Below are positions 6,981 through 14,763 of a stretch of DNA of 24,511 nt, piece by piece (position 1 is the first letter of the stretch; every line of letters begins with the position of its first letter). Source of the DNA: CAZGAH01 sp964523295. GTDB lineage: Bacteria > Desulfobacterota > Desulfovibrionia > Desulfovibrionales > Desulfovibrionaceae. The translations under genes and the position numbers were made by a program. Where the stretch lies: assembly GCA_964523295.1 (NCBI GenBank), contig CAZGAH010000062.1, positions 1 through 24,511 on the forward strand, given 5' to 3'. The notes below the pieces were generated by a model that was given only the letters and a program-made list of their open reading frames with translations, was not told where the DNA came from and ran no database searches.

Positions 6981-8456
6981 ATGCGCGTCCTGCTCGTTGA
7001 CGACAATGCCCAGAGCCTGCACAGCCTGGAAATGGTGCTCAGAGACCTGGGTCACGAGCCGACGCCGTCGGCCAGCGCCCATGACGCCCTGGAGCGCCTG
7101 GAGCGGGAATACTTCCCGCTCGTGGTCACCGACATCCGGATGCCCGGAATCAATGGCCTGGAACTGCTGGCCCGAATCAAGAATACCCATGCCACCCGAC
7201 AGGCGGACGTGGTCATCATCACCGGCCACGGCGACATGGAAACCGCTGTCGAGGCCCTGCGCAAGGGCGCCTACGACTACCTCAACAAGCCCGTCAACGC
7301 GCGCGAGCTGGAAGCCGTGGTCGAGCGTAGCGCCGAGCACCAGGCCCTGCTCAGCGAGAACCGCGAGTTCAAGGAGCGCTTTCAGGCCAAGGTGGACGAG
7401 GCCACGGACGGATTGCGTCAGGACCTGGATCAGGCCCTGCGCCGCCTGCGCGCCGCCTCCGGCATCGACCTGCTCGTGGCCCGATCGCCGTCCATGCGCC
7501 GACTCATCGAAGAGGCCCGAATCTACCACGCCGAGCCTGACGTGCCCGTGCTGCTCGAGGGCGAAACCGGCGCGGGCAAGGAAATCGTGGCCCGACTGAT
7601 CCATTTTGGCGAAAACGGCAACGAGGCCCCCTTCGTGGCCATCAACTGCGCAGCCATTCCTGCCGCGCTGTTCGAAAGCGAACTGTTCGGGCACGACCCC
7701 GGCGCCTATACCGGCAGCGCTCCCAAGGGACAGCCCGGAAAGATGGAACTGGCCGCAAACGGGACCCTGTTTCTCGACGAAGTGGCCGAGTTGCCGCTGC
7801 TGCTGCAACCCAAGCTGCTGCGCGTCCTGGAAGACAGAACCTACTATCGCGTCGGTGGAATCCGGAAACGCGAGTTTACGGCCCGCGTCATCTGCGCCGC
7901 GAACGTCAACCTCGACCAGCTCGTCGAGTCGGGCCGCTTTCGGCGCGACCTCTTCCACCGGCTCAAAGTCGGCTACCTCCGCATACCGCCGCTCAGGCAA
8001 CGCCCCGAGGACATCCCGGCCCTGGCGCTCGCCTTTCTCCAGCGCGAGGCCCGGCGCAAGAAAAAGCGTTTCAAGGACCTCGCCCCGGACACCCAGCGCA
8101 TCCTCGCCCGGGCAGCCTGGCCAGGCAATGTCCGCGAACTCGAAAACGTCATCGAGCGCGCCGTGCTCACTGCCGACGGGGAAAGTCTCCTTCCCGGGCA
8201 TATTGCCTTCCTGGACAGCCAGCCGGGCACGATGACCGCATCCCCGGCAGGGCAGGACGGCCTCCGGCTCGACCCCGCGCGACTGCACCTGCCCGAGTCC
8301 GGGCTCGACCTGGAGGCCCTGACCCTGACCATCATCCGCCAGGCCCTGGCCAAATTCAAGGGCAACAAGACCCGCGCGGCCGAATACCTGGGCATGACGC
8401 GCCACGCCCTGCTCCGGCGGCTGAAAAAGGGGCTGGAGGAAACGCCTGGTCCATGA
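6981..8456 (+). CDS. Sigma-54-dependent NtrC-type response regulator
   Basis: A 491-residue activator with the full three-part layout. Receiver, ~1-115: acidic pair D7/D8, phospho-acceptor Asp51 (VVTDIRMPG), Thr81 and Lys103. A charged coiled-coil linker spans ~110-160. AAA+ domain ~165-400: Walker A GETGAGK (194-200), sigma-54 contact loop GAYTGS (241-246), Walker B LFLDEV (263-268), arginine-finger region RFRRDLFHR. A C-terminal Fis-type helix-turn-helix lies at ~455-483 (GNKTRAAEYLGMTRHALLRRL). It remodels sigma-54 RNA polymerase after phosphorylation by a partner kinase, and no kinase is in the window. The ATG at 6981 follows GGGGG; the longer frame to 6822 overlaps the upstream gene. The usual GAFTGA loop is changed to GAYTGS. 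Confidence 0.92.
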   Translation: MRVLLVDDNAQSLHSLEMVLRDLGHEPTPSASAHDALERLEREYFPLVVTDIRMPGINGLELLARIKNTHATRQADVVIITGHGDMETAVEALRKGAYDYLNKPVNARELEAVVERSAEHQALLSENREFKERFQAKVDEATDGLRQDLDQALRRLRAASGIDLLVARSPSMRRLIEEARIYHAEPDVPVLLEGETGAGKEIVARLIHFGENGNEAPFVAINCAAIPAALFESELFGHDPGAYTGSAPKGQPGKMELAANGTLFLDEVAELPLLLQPKLLRVLEDRTYYRVGGIRKREFTARVICAANVNLDQLVESGRFRRDLFHRLKVGYLRIPPLRQRPEDIPALALAFLQREARRKKKRFKDLAPDTQRILARAAWPGNVRELENVIERAVLTADGESLLPGHIAFLDSQPGTMTASPAGQDGLRLDPARLHLPESGLDLEALTLTIIRQALAKFKGNKTRAAEYLGMTRHALLRRLKKGLEETPGP

Positions 8457-8509
8457 TCAACATCAACAGACAGATCGTCCAGGGACAGACGACCTCCTTT
8501 GACAATAAG

Positions 8510-8552
8510 CCATCATTGCGAAATTGTCGTTGACTCGATACCGGAATGATGG
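8510..8552. repeat. 8-bp inverted repeat after the regulator gene
   Basis: CCATCATT at 8510-8517 and AATGATGG at 8545-8552 are exact reverse complements with a 27-base loop. This is a weak structure, possibly a terminator remnant. The rest of 8457-8688 is AT-rich non-coding DNA ahead of the IS remnant, in which I see no gene. Confidence 0.25.
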
Positions 8553-8688
8553 AAGCACAGCATAAATATAAAAAATTGTCTGATAAGCTACAATCACAAG
8601 CCTAATTGACGGCAGCTCCCGCGGAAGGATAGCTAAGGCGCAGAAGGCCTGGAAAAAGTCTGGCTATTGTAACCAGTTTCGAAAAGGC

Positions 8689-9151
8689 ATGAGTGAACCA
8701 AAGTTTGACGAACTTTACGGGACCGAGGTCAAGTGCTGGGCAACCCTTGTTGAATTGCGCTGGCTCCATGGCTTCGAGTGACCAAACTGTGGGGGGCGTA
8801 AATACTGCATCGTTGGATCGCGAAAACTGTTCCAATGAGCGAGGTGCAGGTGTCAAGCCTTCGGAACTGTCGGCACGATTTTCGCCTCGACGAAACTGCC
8901 GCTGAAGACTTGGTTCAGGGCGATGTACCATCTCGGCCTGGGAAAACGCAGCATTTCGCGCAATGCACCTGCGCGTCGTTTGGGAGTCAGCCAGACGACT
9001 GCATGGAAAATTTCCCATAAATCGCTGCATGGTCGCGTTGAGATGGATGACGCCTATCTGGGCGGCAAGAGTTCGGGCAAAAAACGGGGGCGTAGCGCGT
9101 CCGGCAAGACACCCTTTGTTGCAGCAGTCGAAATCACGGATGATAACCGTC
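8689..9151 (+). pseudogene. IS1595-family transposase remnant with two UGA codons
   Basis: Reading from the ATG at 8689 in one frame gives a recognisable IS1595/ISXO2-type transposase: GTEVKCWATLVELRW, a zinc ribbon, GTIFASTKLPLKTWFRAMYHL, a helix-turn-helix with RRLGVSQTTAWK, then VEMDDAYLGG carrying the first catalytic Asp, and GKTPFVAAVE. Two in-frame UGA codons (8779-8781 and 8836-8838) fall exactly where the family has the first Cys of each CxxC pair of the zinc ribbon (GFE-UGA-PNC and LFQ-UGA-ARC). About a dozen residues between the HTH and VEMDDAYLGG are missing, and the frame loses similarity near 9150, before the rest of the catalytic domain. It is therefore almost certainly inactive. 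No clear terminal inverted repeats were found. Confidence 0.8.
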
Positions 9152-9184
9152 CTAAACCGGGCCAGGCGACCGATGCCGGGGGGG

Positions 9185-9427
9185 GAGCTGCGAGTCCGCC
9201 AGGCACAAGGACTCCAGGAACCTCAGCTTGCCGATCTCCGGAGGAAGCGTGGTGTCGGGAAAGCCGCTCAGGTCCAGAAACTGCAGCTGCACGAGCTGGC
9301 CCAGGGCACGAAACAAAGGAGGAAGCTCCTTTTTCGCGCACTTCAGGTAGGCCAGCGACAGCGCGCGGGCATTGCGGGCCGCGGCAAGGGCGATGCGTTC
9401 TTTCGCCTGGATCAACGTCTGCGTCAT
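9185..9427 (-). pseudogene. Leucine-rich-repeat protein, 3' truncated by IS remnant
   Basis: The ATG at 9427 is preceded by GGGAG and starts about 80 residues of LRR protein: an N-terminal helix (MTQTLIQAKERIALAAA), then repeats of the form LPPLFRALGQLVQLQFLDLSG and LPPEIGKLRFLESLCLADSQ, with the LPPEIG(K/Q)L signature of bacterial Roco/plant-type LRRs. The repeat phase ends at ~9185 in a run of eight G beside the end of the transposase remnant, and the remaining residues before the stop at 9152 no longer fit the repeat. I read this as an LRR gene cut off by the insertion or a later deletion. Confidence 0.6.
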
Positions 9428-9512
9428 ATCACTCCCGTACAGAAGAAAATACTACGGAACGATAGCGAGACAACGGTCGTTTGTCTATGGCTCGTATTCC
9501 GGGCACGCGATC

Positions 9513-9528
9513 CCGTCGTCTGCGACGG
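9513..9528. other. Short hairpin in non-coding stretch
   Basis: CCGTCG-TCTG-CGACGG is a perfect 6-bp stem with a four-base loop. It lies in the 236-base stretch between the LRR start and the broken reading frames at 9664-9878, where I see no convincing gene. Its function is unknown. Confidence 0.2.
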
Positions 9529-9663
9529 AGGCGAAGGGATGGGCGGGTTGCCGGCTCTGAGCCCGAAACCGTAACGGCAGGGCGTGGAAGCGGGACATCG
9601 TGATCACCGCACCGCGACTGCCCGGGGTACGCGTCGCCGTCGCTTCTGCACGCGGCGGGGCGG

Positions 9664-9878
9664 TCATTCAAACAGCGGCGTACTCGCGAAACAGATAACG
9701 TATGGTTGTCCAGAATTCACGGAACTTCCCTCTTCCGCTGGCTTGATGGTTCCATCTCCGCAATAGCTGAAGCGTGCTTCACAGCCAGAATCGAGCGGGG
9801 ACAAAAGCAATTCGGGATCGAACCGGTGCTCCTTCAGGATGCCGCAATGCCGGGGCTGGCTCTTTTGATGGACTTCAT
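9664..9878 (-). pseudogene. Broken ATGA-coupled partner gene of the AAA ATPase
   Basis: The ATG at 9878-9876 overlaps the TGA of the ATPase gene (ATGA), a classic sign of a translationally coupled second gene, but its frame closes after 14 codons (MKSIKRASPGIAAS). An adjacent frame, opening with LKEHRFDPELLLSPLDS, then runs open to a TGA at 9664-9666. A single frameshift near 9836 would join the two. ATPases of this type are often followed by a small HNH protein (PtuB/TIGR02646), but no HNH motif is visible in the remaining codons, so the identity is open. Decay of the partner would leave the ATPase without an effector. Confidence 0.35.
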
Positions 9879-11174
9879 TTGCCGAGCAGCTCCTTGCGCG
9901 TGATCAACACTCCCGCCTTGACCTGCTCGGGGTCCTGGCCGATCCGGCTTTGCAGTTGCCGTATCGAATCCTTGGCAGCATCGAACAAGCCCTGATCGAT
10001 CTGCTTGTATATCTGATGGATATCCATTGCTACGTCAGCCGGACGCGTGGTCTCCAGGCCCATCAGGTCTTCAAGAATACGCTCCGCCGACTTCCCGTAG
10101 GATTCGGTCGGGCGTACCGACTCCAGCCCTTTGTCCGTCAGCGTCAGCAGGAACAGATGTTCCGGGTGCACATGGGTGACGATATGCGGGGAATGGGTTG
10201 TAATGAGAAACTGGCAGCGTGGAAATGCCTCCATGAGCGTTGGTACCAGAGTTCGTTGCCACGCGGGGTGGAGGTGCAGATCGATTTCATCGATCAGGAC
10301 CACACCTTCGCCCTCCAGGGGATTTTCCAGCCAGGGATTGGCAATAGCCAGGCGGCGGGCGAGATCGCCCACCATGGCCATAAGGCATTTCTCGCCTCCC
10401 GAGAGCTGATTGACCGTCAGCGCCTTCCCGTGTTTTGTGACTTCCATACGCAGTGGATTGCGCCGTATGGTCAAATCCTGAAACGATGGCAGGAACCTGG
10501 CCATGGCGTCGCGGACGGGCTCGAGCTGCCAGTCCGGAAATGTATAGCCATACGGGCCGCTGCAGGCGTATTCCTCGTTGGGATGTTCTTTCTCCCGGTC
10601 TTCCCGCTCGCGGAACCATTCGAAAAATGGCCGGAAATTTGCGCTGTCGGTCAATGACTCGTCATAGGCGGAAAGCCGGTCATCGTTGCGGTTCGTATGC
10701 AGGTTGCGCAACGGGATGTCCAAAACGGCGCGGTTGACCGGGTAATAGACGAAAAGCGGCAGATTGCCCTGCTCGTCGCTCGTTTCGATGGCGGATGCGA
10801 TCAGCCGGGCTGCCTCTTTGGCATGGTGCAAATCGGAAGCGATCTGCTTCTTGTCGCGGCCTTTCCGAGCCTTGGNNNNNNNNNNGAGCCTTGGCAATGT
10901 TCCAGCGGAATCGACGGTCGCCATAGTCGAGCGTAATTTCAAGATTCGCCGAGGATTTGCCATTTTTGATGTCTGCTTCGGGTATAGGCCGCCCGGACGC
11001 GCCCGGTTGTTTGATGCGGTTCACGAGCCAGGAGAGAAGCATGGCCGCCGCGTCCAGAACAGTCGACTTGCCCTCGCCATTCATGCTGATAAAGACATTC
11101 AGCCGTTCATGCAGTTCGAGCGTCAGGGTTTCGGCGCCACGGAATCGTTCCAGTTTCAGCGTATGCACAGACAT
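9875..11174 (-). CDS. PtuA-like AAA ATPase (split by an artefactual N run)
   Basis: The ATG at 11174 follows GGAG. Residues ~25-40 carry a Walker A (MNGEGKSTVLDAAAMLL, with Ser where the first Gly is usual). The C-terminal half has the ABC-type signature NQLSGGEK, Walker B VVLIDEIDLHLHP and the switch region TTHSPHIV, all typical of OLD/RecF-like AAA_15/AAA_21 ATPases such as PtuA of Septu and retron-linked ATPases. Ten Ns at 10876-10885 throw the two halves into different frames, but the 9 bp GAGCCTTGG occurs on both sides. Removing the Ns and one copy gives a continuous frame of 427 codons reading WNIAKARKGRDKK across the join. It is probably a defence ATPase; its downstream partner is broken. 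Confidence 0.75.
10876..10885. other. Assembly gap, probably spurious
   Basis: Ten Ns are flanked on both sides by the identical 9 bp GAGCCTTGG. The two contig ends appear to overlap, so no sequence need be missing. Confidence 0.85.
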
Positions 11175-11211
11175 CGGCAGTGCTCCAGAATTGAAAACGG
11201 CATTGCGTGAG

Positions 11212-11233
11212 GGGCCGGCATGGCATCCGGCCC
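11212..11233 (-). terminator. Possible terminator hairpin after the decarboxylase
   Basis: GGGCCGG (11212-11218) and CCGGCCC (11227-11233) form a 7-bp GC stem with an 8-base loop just past the stop of the decarboxylase gene. On the minus strand a TTTT lies some 15 bases after the stem, so it is a weak candidate. Confidence 0.35.
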
Positions 11234-11268
11234 GGCTTGATTTCGCGACAGACTCGCTCGCGGCCTGC

Positions 11269-12265
11269 TCAGCGCAGCGGCTGGAGCCCCATGGCCTTTT
11301 CCCATTCGCCGAGCGTCATTGTTTTCAGGGCCTCGAAGTTGCCGGGTACGGCCTTTTTCGCCAGGACTACGTAAGGCGCCACGGTCAGCGCCGTGCCGAC
11401 CTGGCCGGGCTTCATGATCACGTAGGCGTAGCTCATGTAGGTGCGTTCGTAGACGACGCTCTGGTCCTCGCCGCAGGCTACGATTGAGTCGGCGACGTTT
11501 TTCTGATGCGCCTCGAGGAACCGGACCAGGTCCTGCTCGTTGTCGTTCTCGGTCCAGACGCCGGCGTCTTCGATGAACAGGCTGGCGGCCGCGCTGCGGT
11601 CCTTGGCCAGCGAGAGGGCCAGAAAGCACCAGACGCCGTAGCCCTGGTCATCGCTCTGCGCCGGCTTCCCCTCTTTGGGGCGCAGGGCCGTAGCGCTTTT
11701 GTTGGCGCAGATGACGTGACTGCCGGGCGCTGGGGGGAAGCGGCGGGCTTTTTCCGTTCCGAACAGCGCCTTCCCGGCCTCGAGCAGGGGCGCGGCGTTG
11801 TAGACGGGGAGCGGCGTGCCGTCGTACTGCTTGAGGGTGAACATGGGCTCCTGCCGGTTCGCCTTGATGTCCTCGGCAACGGTNNNNNNNNNNNNNNNNN
11901 NNNNNNNNNNNNNNNNNNNNNNNNNNNGCCAGGTCGTAGCCCCAGACGGAGCCGGTGACGCCGTTGAAGGACGAGGCCGTGAGCATGTTGATCTGCCCGA
12001 TATAGGCGTCAACGGCCTCGGCGCGGTCGTAGGCCACGATGCCGTCCAGCAGCGAGTCGCTCGTCTTCTCCACCGTGCCGACCGACACCTTGAGCACGGA
12101 AACATAGCCCAACCCCTGCGCCCCGGGCATCCCGTACCCGTCGCACCAGGTATCAAAGGGACCGATGGCGGTCTTGTCCAGCTCCTGCTCCTGGCCGGAT
12201 GCGACGGTTGCCAATGCCAGACCGAACAGCAGTGCCAGAACCACGCCGTACAGTGCCTTTTTCAT
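11269..12265 (-). CDS. hdcA: Pyruvoyl-dependent histidine decarboxylase with signal peptide
   Basis: The protein matches the Gram-positive pyruvoyl histidine decarboxylase (histidine to histamine + CO2) along its length. GYVSVLKVSVG, LDGIVAYDRAE, AYIGQINMLTASSFNGV and GYDL come before the N gap; PVYNAAPL, PAPGSHVICANKS, GYGVW, FIEDAGVW, MKPGQVGTALTVAPYV and EWEKAMG follow it. Self-cleavage should occur between Ser98 and Ser99 (TASSF), turning Ser99 into the pyruvoyl group; the Glu of FIEDAGVW matches the proton donor. The ATG at 12265 follows GGAGG and opens a Sec signal (MKKALYG, hydrophobic core, cut near VASG/QEQ), pointing to export. Forty-four Ns (11884-11927) interrupt the part just after GYDL, where family members have only a few residues. 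No hdcB or histidine/histamine exchanger gene is nearby. Confidence 0.85.
11884..11927. other. Assembly gap inside the decarboxylase gene
   Basis: Forty-four Ns lie between the GYDL and TVAEDIKANRQ segments. The coding frames on the two sides differ in this sequence, so the true length is unlikely to be exactly 44. Confidence 0.95.
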
Positions 12266-12311
12266 CCCCGTGCCCTCCAGTGAAGAGATTGTGCGTACGC
12301 AATGATTGCAG

Positions 12312-12327
12312 CCGATTCCGGAATCGG
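12312..12327. promoter_or_regulatory. 16-bp perfect palindrome, candidate operator
   Basis: CCGATTCCGGAATCGG is a perfect palindrome 47-62 bases upstream of the decarboxylase ATG. A second, 10-bp palindrome (TGCGTACGCA) lies nearer the gene at 12292-12301. Such symmetry suits a dimeric repressor or activator, but no cognate regulator is known. Confidence 0.4.
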
Positions 12328-12461
12328 AACCCGGTACGGAGTGTGTGCTATGGGCGCGCGGGGATGTCAATGTGCCGGGAGAACACAATCCAGGCGATGC
12401 AGCGTATTCCTTCGCATTCTGAGCACGATCAGCAGCCATTTCACCCCGAAGGAGCCCTCCG

Positions 12462-13541
12462 TCAATCCCGGACCAGGAGGTCCCAGTCCAGGAGGTCGCG
12501 CAGTTCTGGCGGAGCGTAGCTGCCTGACCAGGACGGGAGCGCGGTGTACGCGGCGTCGGGCGTTTCGATGCGCCAGGCGTGGAGCAGCAGGCCGGCCGGG
12601 CAAGGGGGGCCGCCGTATTTGCGGTCGCCCTGGATGGGGAAGCCACGGCTGGACAGTTGGACGCGGAGTTGATGCGTGCGCCCGGTTTCGAGCTTCAGGG
12701 CCAGCAGGGTACTCTGGTGCCGGCGCAGGAGCGGTTGCGCCTGGCTGACGGCCTCCTTGCCCTGGCCGCAGACCACGCGTTCGCAGCCGCGCGGACCGGC
12801 CTTTTCCAGATGATCCCGGAGCACAGTCACCCCGGCCCGGGGCCAGTCGCCCGCAACCCAGGCCAGATACAGCTTGCGCACGCGGCCGCTGCGAAACAGC
12901 TGGTGCAGCGCGGCCAGCCTTGCGTAGCTCAGGGCCACGAGCAGCAGTCCCGAGGTGTCGCGGTCGAGGCGATGCGCGGGCGTCGGCGAGAAGCGTGCCT
13001 CGGGAAAGCAGCGCCGCAGCCGGGCCTCCAGGCTGTCTGTATGCCCGCTTCCGCCGTGGACGGGCAGGCCTGCCGGCTTGCGCAGCACGAGCAGGTCCGG
13101 CGTGCGCTCGTCGAGCATGATCAGCGTTTCCTCGCCGTCCCCGNNNNNNNNNNCCGGCGTGCGCTCGACGATGTCCAGCAGCGAGGACGGTTGGTCCGAG
13201 GGAACAGACTCCGGCCCGGCTTCGTTGCGGTCGGCGGTGAGTCCGTCGGCGAGGTCGGCGCCGCGCTCCCCGCCGCCAGGTCCGGCCTGGTAGGCGGCCT
13301 GGGGCGGGACCCGTACCTGTTGTCCGGCCTCCAGGCGATCGAAGGGCTTGCAGCGGCGGCCGTCGATGCGCACCTGACCGGTACGGATCCAGCGCATCAG
13401 CGCTGATTTCGGGATTTCGCCGTGCAGGCGGCGCAGGAGGAAATTGAGCAGCTTCTGCCCGGCCTCCTCAGGGGTCACGGTCCACGGCGAGGCGTGGGAC
13501 TGGCGGGGGGCAGCCGCGTCGGGGTTGGAGTCCGGAGTCAT
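12462..13541 (-). CDS. RluC/RluD-type 23S rRNA pseudouridine synthase
   Basis: The protein has an N-terminal S4 RNA-binding domain (~residues 25-85: SALMRWIRTGQVRIDGRR) and a C-terminal RluA-family catalytic domain with AHRLDRDTSGLLL, whose Asp in RLDRDTSG is the catalytic residue, plus LETGRTHQLRVQLSSRGFPIQGD near the end. It converts uridines of 23S rRNA (or tRNA) to pseudouridine; the exact target cannot be read from sequence. The ATG at 13541 is chosen because it starts shortly before the S4 domain, although its ribosome site is weak; the open frame to 13658 overlaps the upstream hairpin and gene. A low-complexity linker of ~50 residues between the domains contains a 10-N gap, with the frame kept on both sides. 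Confidence 0.88.
   Translation of the reverse strand: MTPDSNPDAAAPRQSHASPWTVTPEEAGQKLLNFLLRRLHGEIPKSALMRWIRTGQVRIDGRRCKPFDRLEAGQQVRVPPQAAYQAGPGGGERGADLADGLTADRNEAGPESVPSDQPSSLLDIVERTPXXXXGDGEETLIMLDERTPDLLVLRKPAGLPVHGGSGHTDSLEARLRRCFPEARFSPTPAHRLDRDTSGLLLVALSYARLAALHQLFRSGRVRKLYLAWVAGDWPRAGVTVLRDHLEKAGPRGCERVVCGQGKEAVSQAQPLLRRHQSTLLALKLETGRTHQLRVQLSSRGFPIQGDRKYGGPPCPAGLLLHAWRIETPDAAYTALPSWSGSYAPPELRDLLDWDLLVRD
13144..13153. other. Assembly gap inside the pseudouridine synthase gene
   Basis: Ten Ns fall in the linker between S4 and catalytic domains. The base run CCGGCGTGCGCTCG begins the right flank and also occurs about 50 bases to the left (near 13097), so a short repeat probably broke the assembly here. 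Confidence 0.9.
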
Positions 13542-13555
13542 GCTATCGACGGAGG

Positions 13556-13583
13556 CGGCGGCCGGGTCTGAGCCCGGCCGCCG
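13556..13583 (-). terminator. GC-rich terminator-like hairpin
   Basis: CGGCGGCCGGG (13556-13566) pairs perfectly with CCCGGCCGCCG (13573-13583) around a 6-base loop. It sits between the stop of the binding-protein gene and the start of the pseudouridine synthase gene on the same strand. There is no U-tract. Confidence 0.5.
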
Positions 13584-13596
13584 GCAACTCGTCCGC

Positions 13597-14763
13597 TCAG
13601 GGAGCGGGTTGGAAGGCGCCGTTTTTGACCTGGAGCATGAGCAGAGAATCCGGGCCAAGGCCGTTGTGGTCTTCGGGGGTCAGGGTGAATATGCCGGAAA
13701 TGGCCACGATGTCCTTGAGCTTTTCCAGTGCGTCGCGGAGTGCGGCGCGATCGGGTTTTCCCGCAGCCTCGAGCCCGGCCACGAGCAGGGCCAGCGCATC
13801 GTAGGCGTAGCCGGAGTGGGTGTTGAGCGGGAATTTGTCTTCGTAGCCCAACGCAATATAGCGGGCGATGAAGTCCTTGATGATCGGCTTTTGCGGGTCC
13901 GCGTCGGCCAGGGAATCCGGGGCCATGAGCTTGGTGCCGGGCATGAGCGCGCCCTCGGCCGCGGCGCCGGCCAGTTCGATGAATTTGGGGCCTGGCTGGC
14001 CGTGGCATTGGATCACCAGGGGCTTGTCGCCGGGCAGATTGGCGAAGTTCTTGGCCGCCACGGCGCCGGAGGGGCCGATGGTCCAGACGACGACGGCCTC
14101 GGGCTTCGCGGCCACAAGCTTGAAGGCCTGGGCGGAGAAATCGGTATCCGTGGGCACGAGCGTTTCTTCGGCAATGACCTCCAGGCCGTATTTTCCGGCG
14201 AGTTCCTTGAGAAATTTGAGGCCGTCCTGGCCGAAGCCGTCGTTGGCCGTCAGCAGGGCGATGCGCTTGTGCCCTTTCTGTTGCAGCCAGGCGTAGATTT
14301 TGGCCACGGCAACGGAGGAGCGCTGCGGTGTTTTGAAGGTCCAGTGAAAAGGCCCGGCCGCGCCGCCGGCAATGACCACGTCGCCGCCCACGGTCATGAT
14401 GGTCGGGACGCCGCTCTCCTCGGTGTACTTCTTCACGGCCATGCCCGAGCCCGTGGCCGTGGGGCCGATGATGGCCAGGACCTGGTCTTTTTCCACCAGC
14501 TGTCTGGCCAGACGCAGGGCGACGTTGGGGTCGGATTCGGTGTCGTAGACCACCATCTTCAGCGGTCGCCCGAGCACGCCGCCCGCCTCGTTGATCCGTT
14601 TTACGGTCATCTCGGCCACCAGCCGGCTGGCCGTGCCGACAAAGGCAACCTTGCCCGATTCGGCGAACAGGCCGCCGATGACAATCGGCTCCTGCCCGGC
14701 CCCGACGGCCAGCGTGCCCCAGGCCAGGGCCGCGACCAGAACAGCCAGCATCAATCGTTTCAT
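13597..14763 (-). CDS. Branched-chain amino acid-type ABC substrate-binding protein
   Basis: A 388-residue periplasmic binding protein of the LivJ/LivK class (type I fold). The ATG at 14763 is preceded by GGAGG at good spacing and opens a Sec signal (MKRLMLAVLVAALAW) with a cut near VGA/GQEP. The mature protein begins PIVIGGLFAESGKVAFVG and has the family's KRINEAGGVLGRPLKMVVYDTESDP block, IIGPTATGSGMAV and the hinge region RIALLTANDGFGQDG. Family members deliver branched-chain or other amino acids, short amides or aromatic acids to a Liv-type permease. No permease or ATPase gene is adjacent, so it is an orphan here and the ligand is unknown. A hairpin follows the stop. Confidence 0.88.
   Translation of the reverse strand: MKRLMLAVLVAALAWGTLAVGAGQEPIVIGGLFAESGKVAFVGTASRLVAEMTVKRINEAGGVLGRPLKMVVYDTESDPNVALRLARQLVEKDQVLAIIGPTATGSGMAVKKYTEESGVPTIMTVGGDVVIAGGAAGPFHWTFKTPQRSSVAVAKIYAWLQQKGHKRIALLTANDGFGQDGLKFLKELAGKYGLEVIAEETLVPTDTDFSAQAFKLVAAKPEAVVVWTIGPSGAVAAKNFANLPGDKPLVIQCHGQPGPKFIELAGAAAEGALMPGTKLMAPDSLADADPQKPIIKDFIARYIALGYEDKFPLNTHSGYAYDALALLVAGLEAAGKPDRAALRDALEKLKDIVAISGIFTLTPEDHNGLGPDSLLMLQVKNGAFQPAP

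Noticed and set aside
6882..8405. Long minus-strand open frame opposite the sigma-54 regulator
   Set aside because: It is a shadow frame of a GC-rich gene whose own protein has every expected motif; the antisense protein has no recognisable domain.
8779..8838. Selenocysteine decoding of the two transposase UGAs
   Set aside because: No convincing SECIS hairpin directly after either codon, and the gene has other deletions; kept only as an open question in the findings.
9429..9671. 80-residue minus-strand open frame
   Set aside because: Arg-rich low-complexity translation without a ribosome site; it also crosses the broken partner-gene region.
13090..13170. Collapsing the 10-N gap at 13144 as was done for the gap at 10876
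   Set aside because: The flanks share only about three bases, and joining them there breaks the frame that both sides keep, so real sequence is probably missing.
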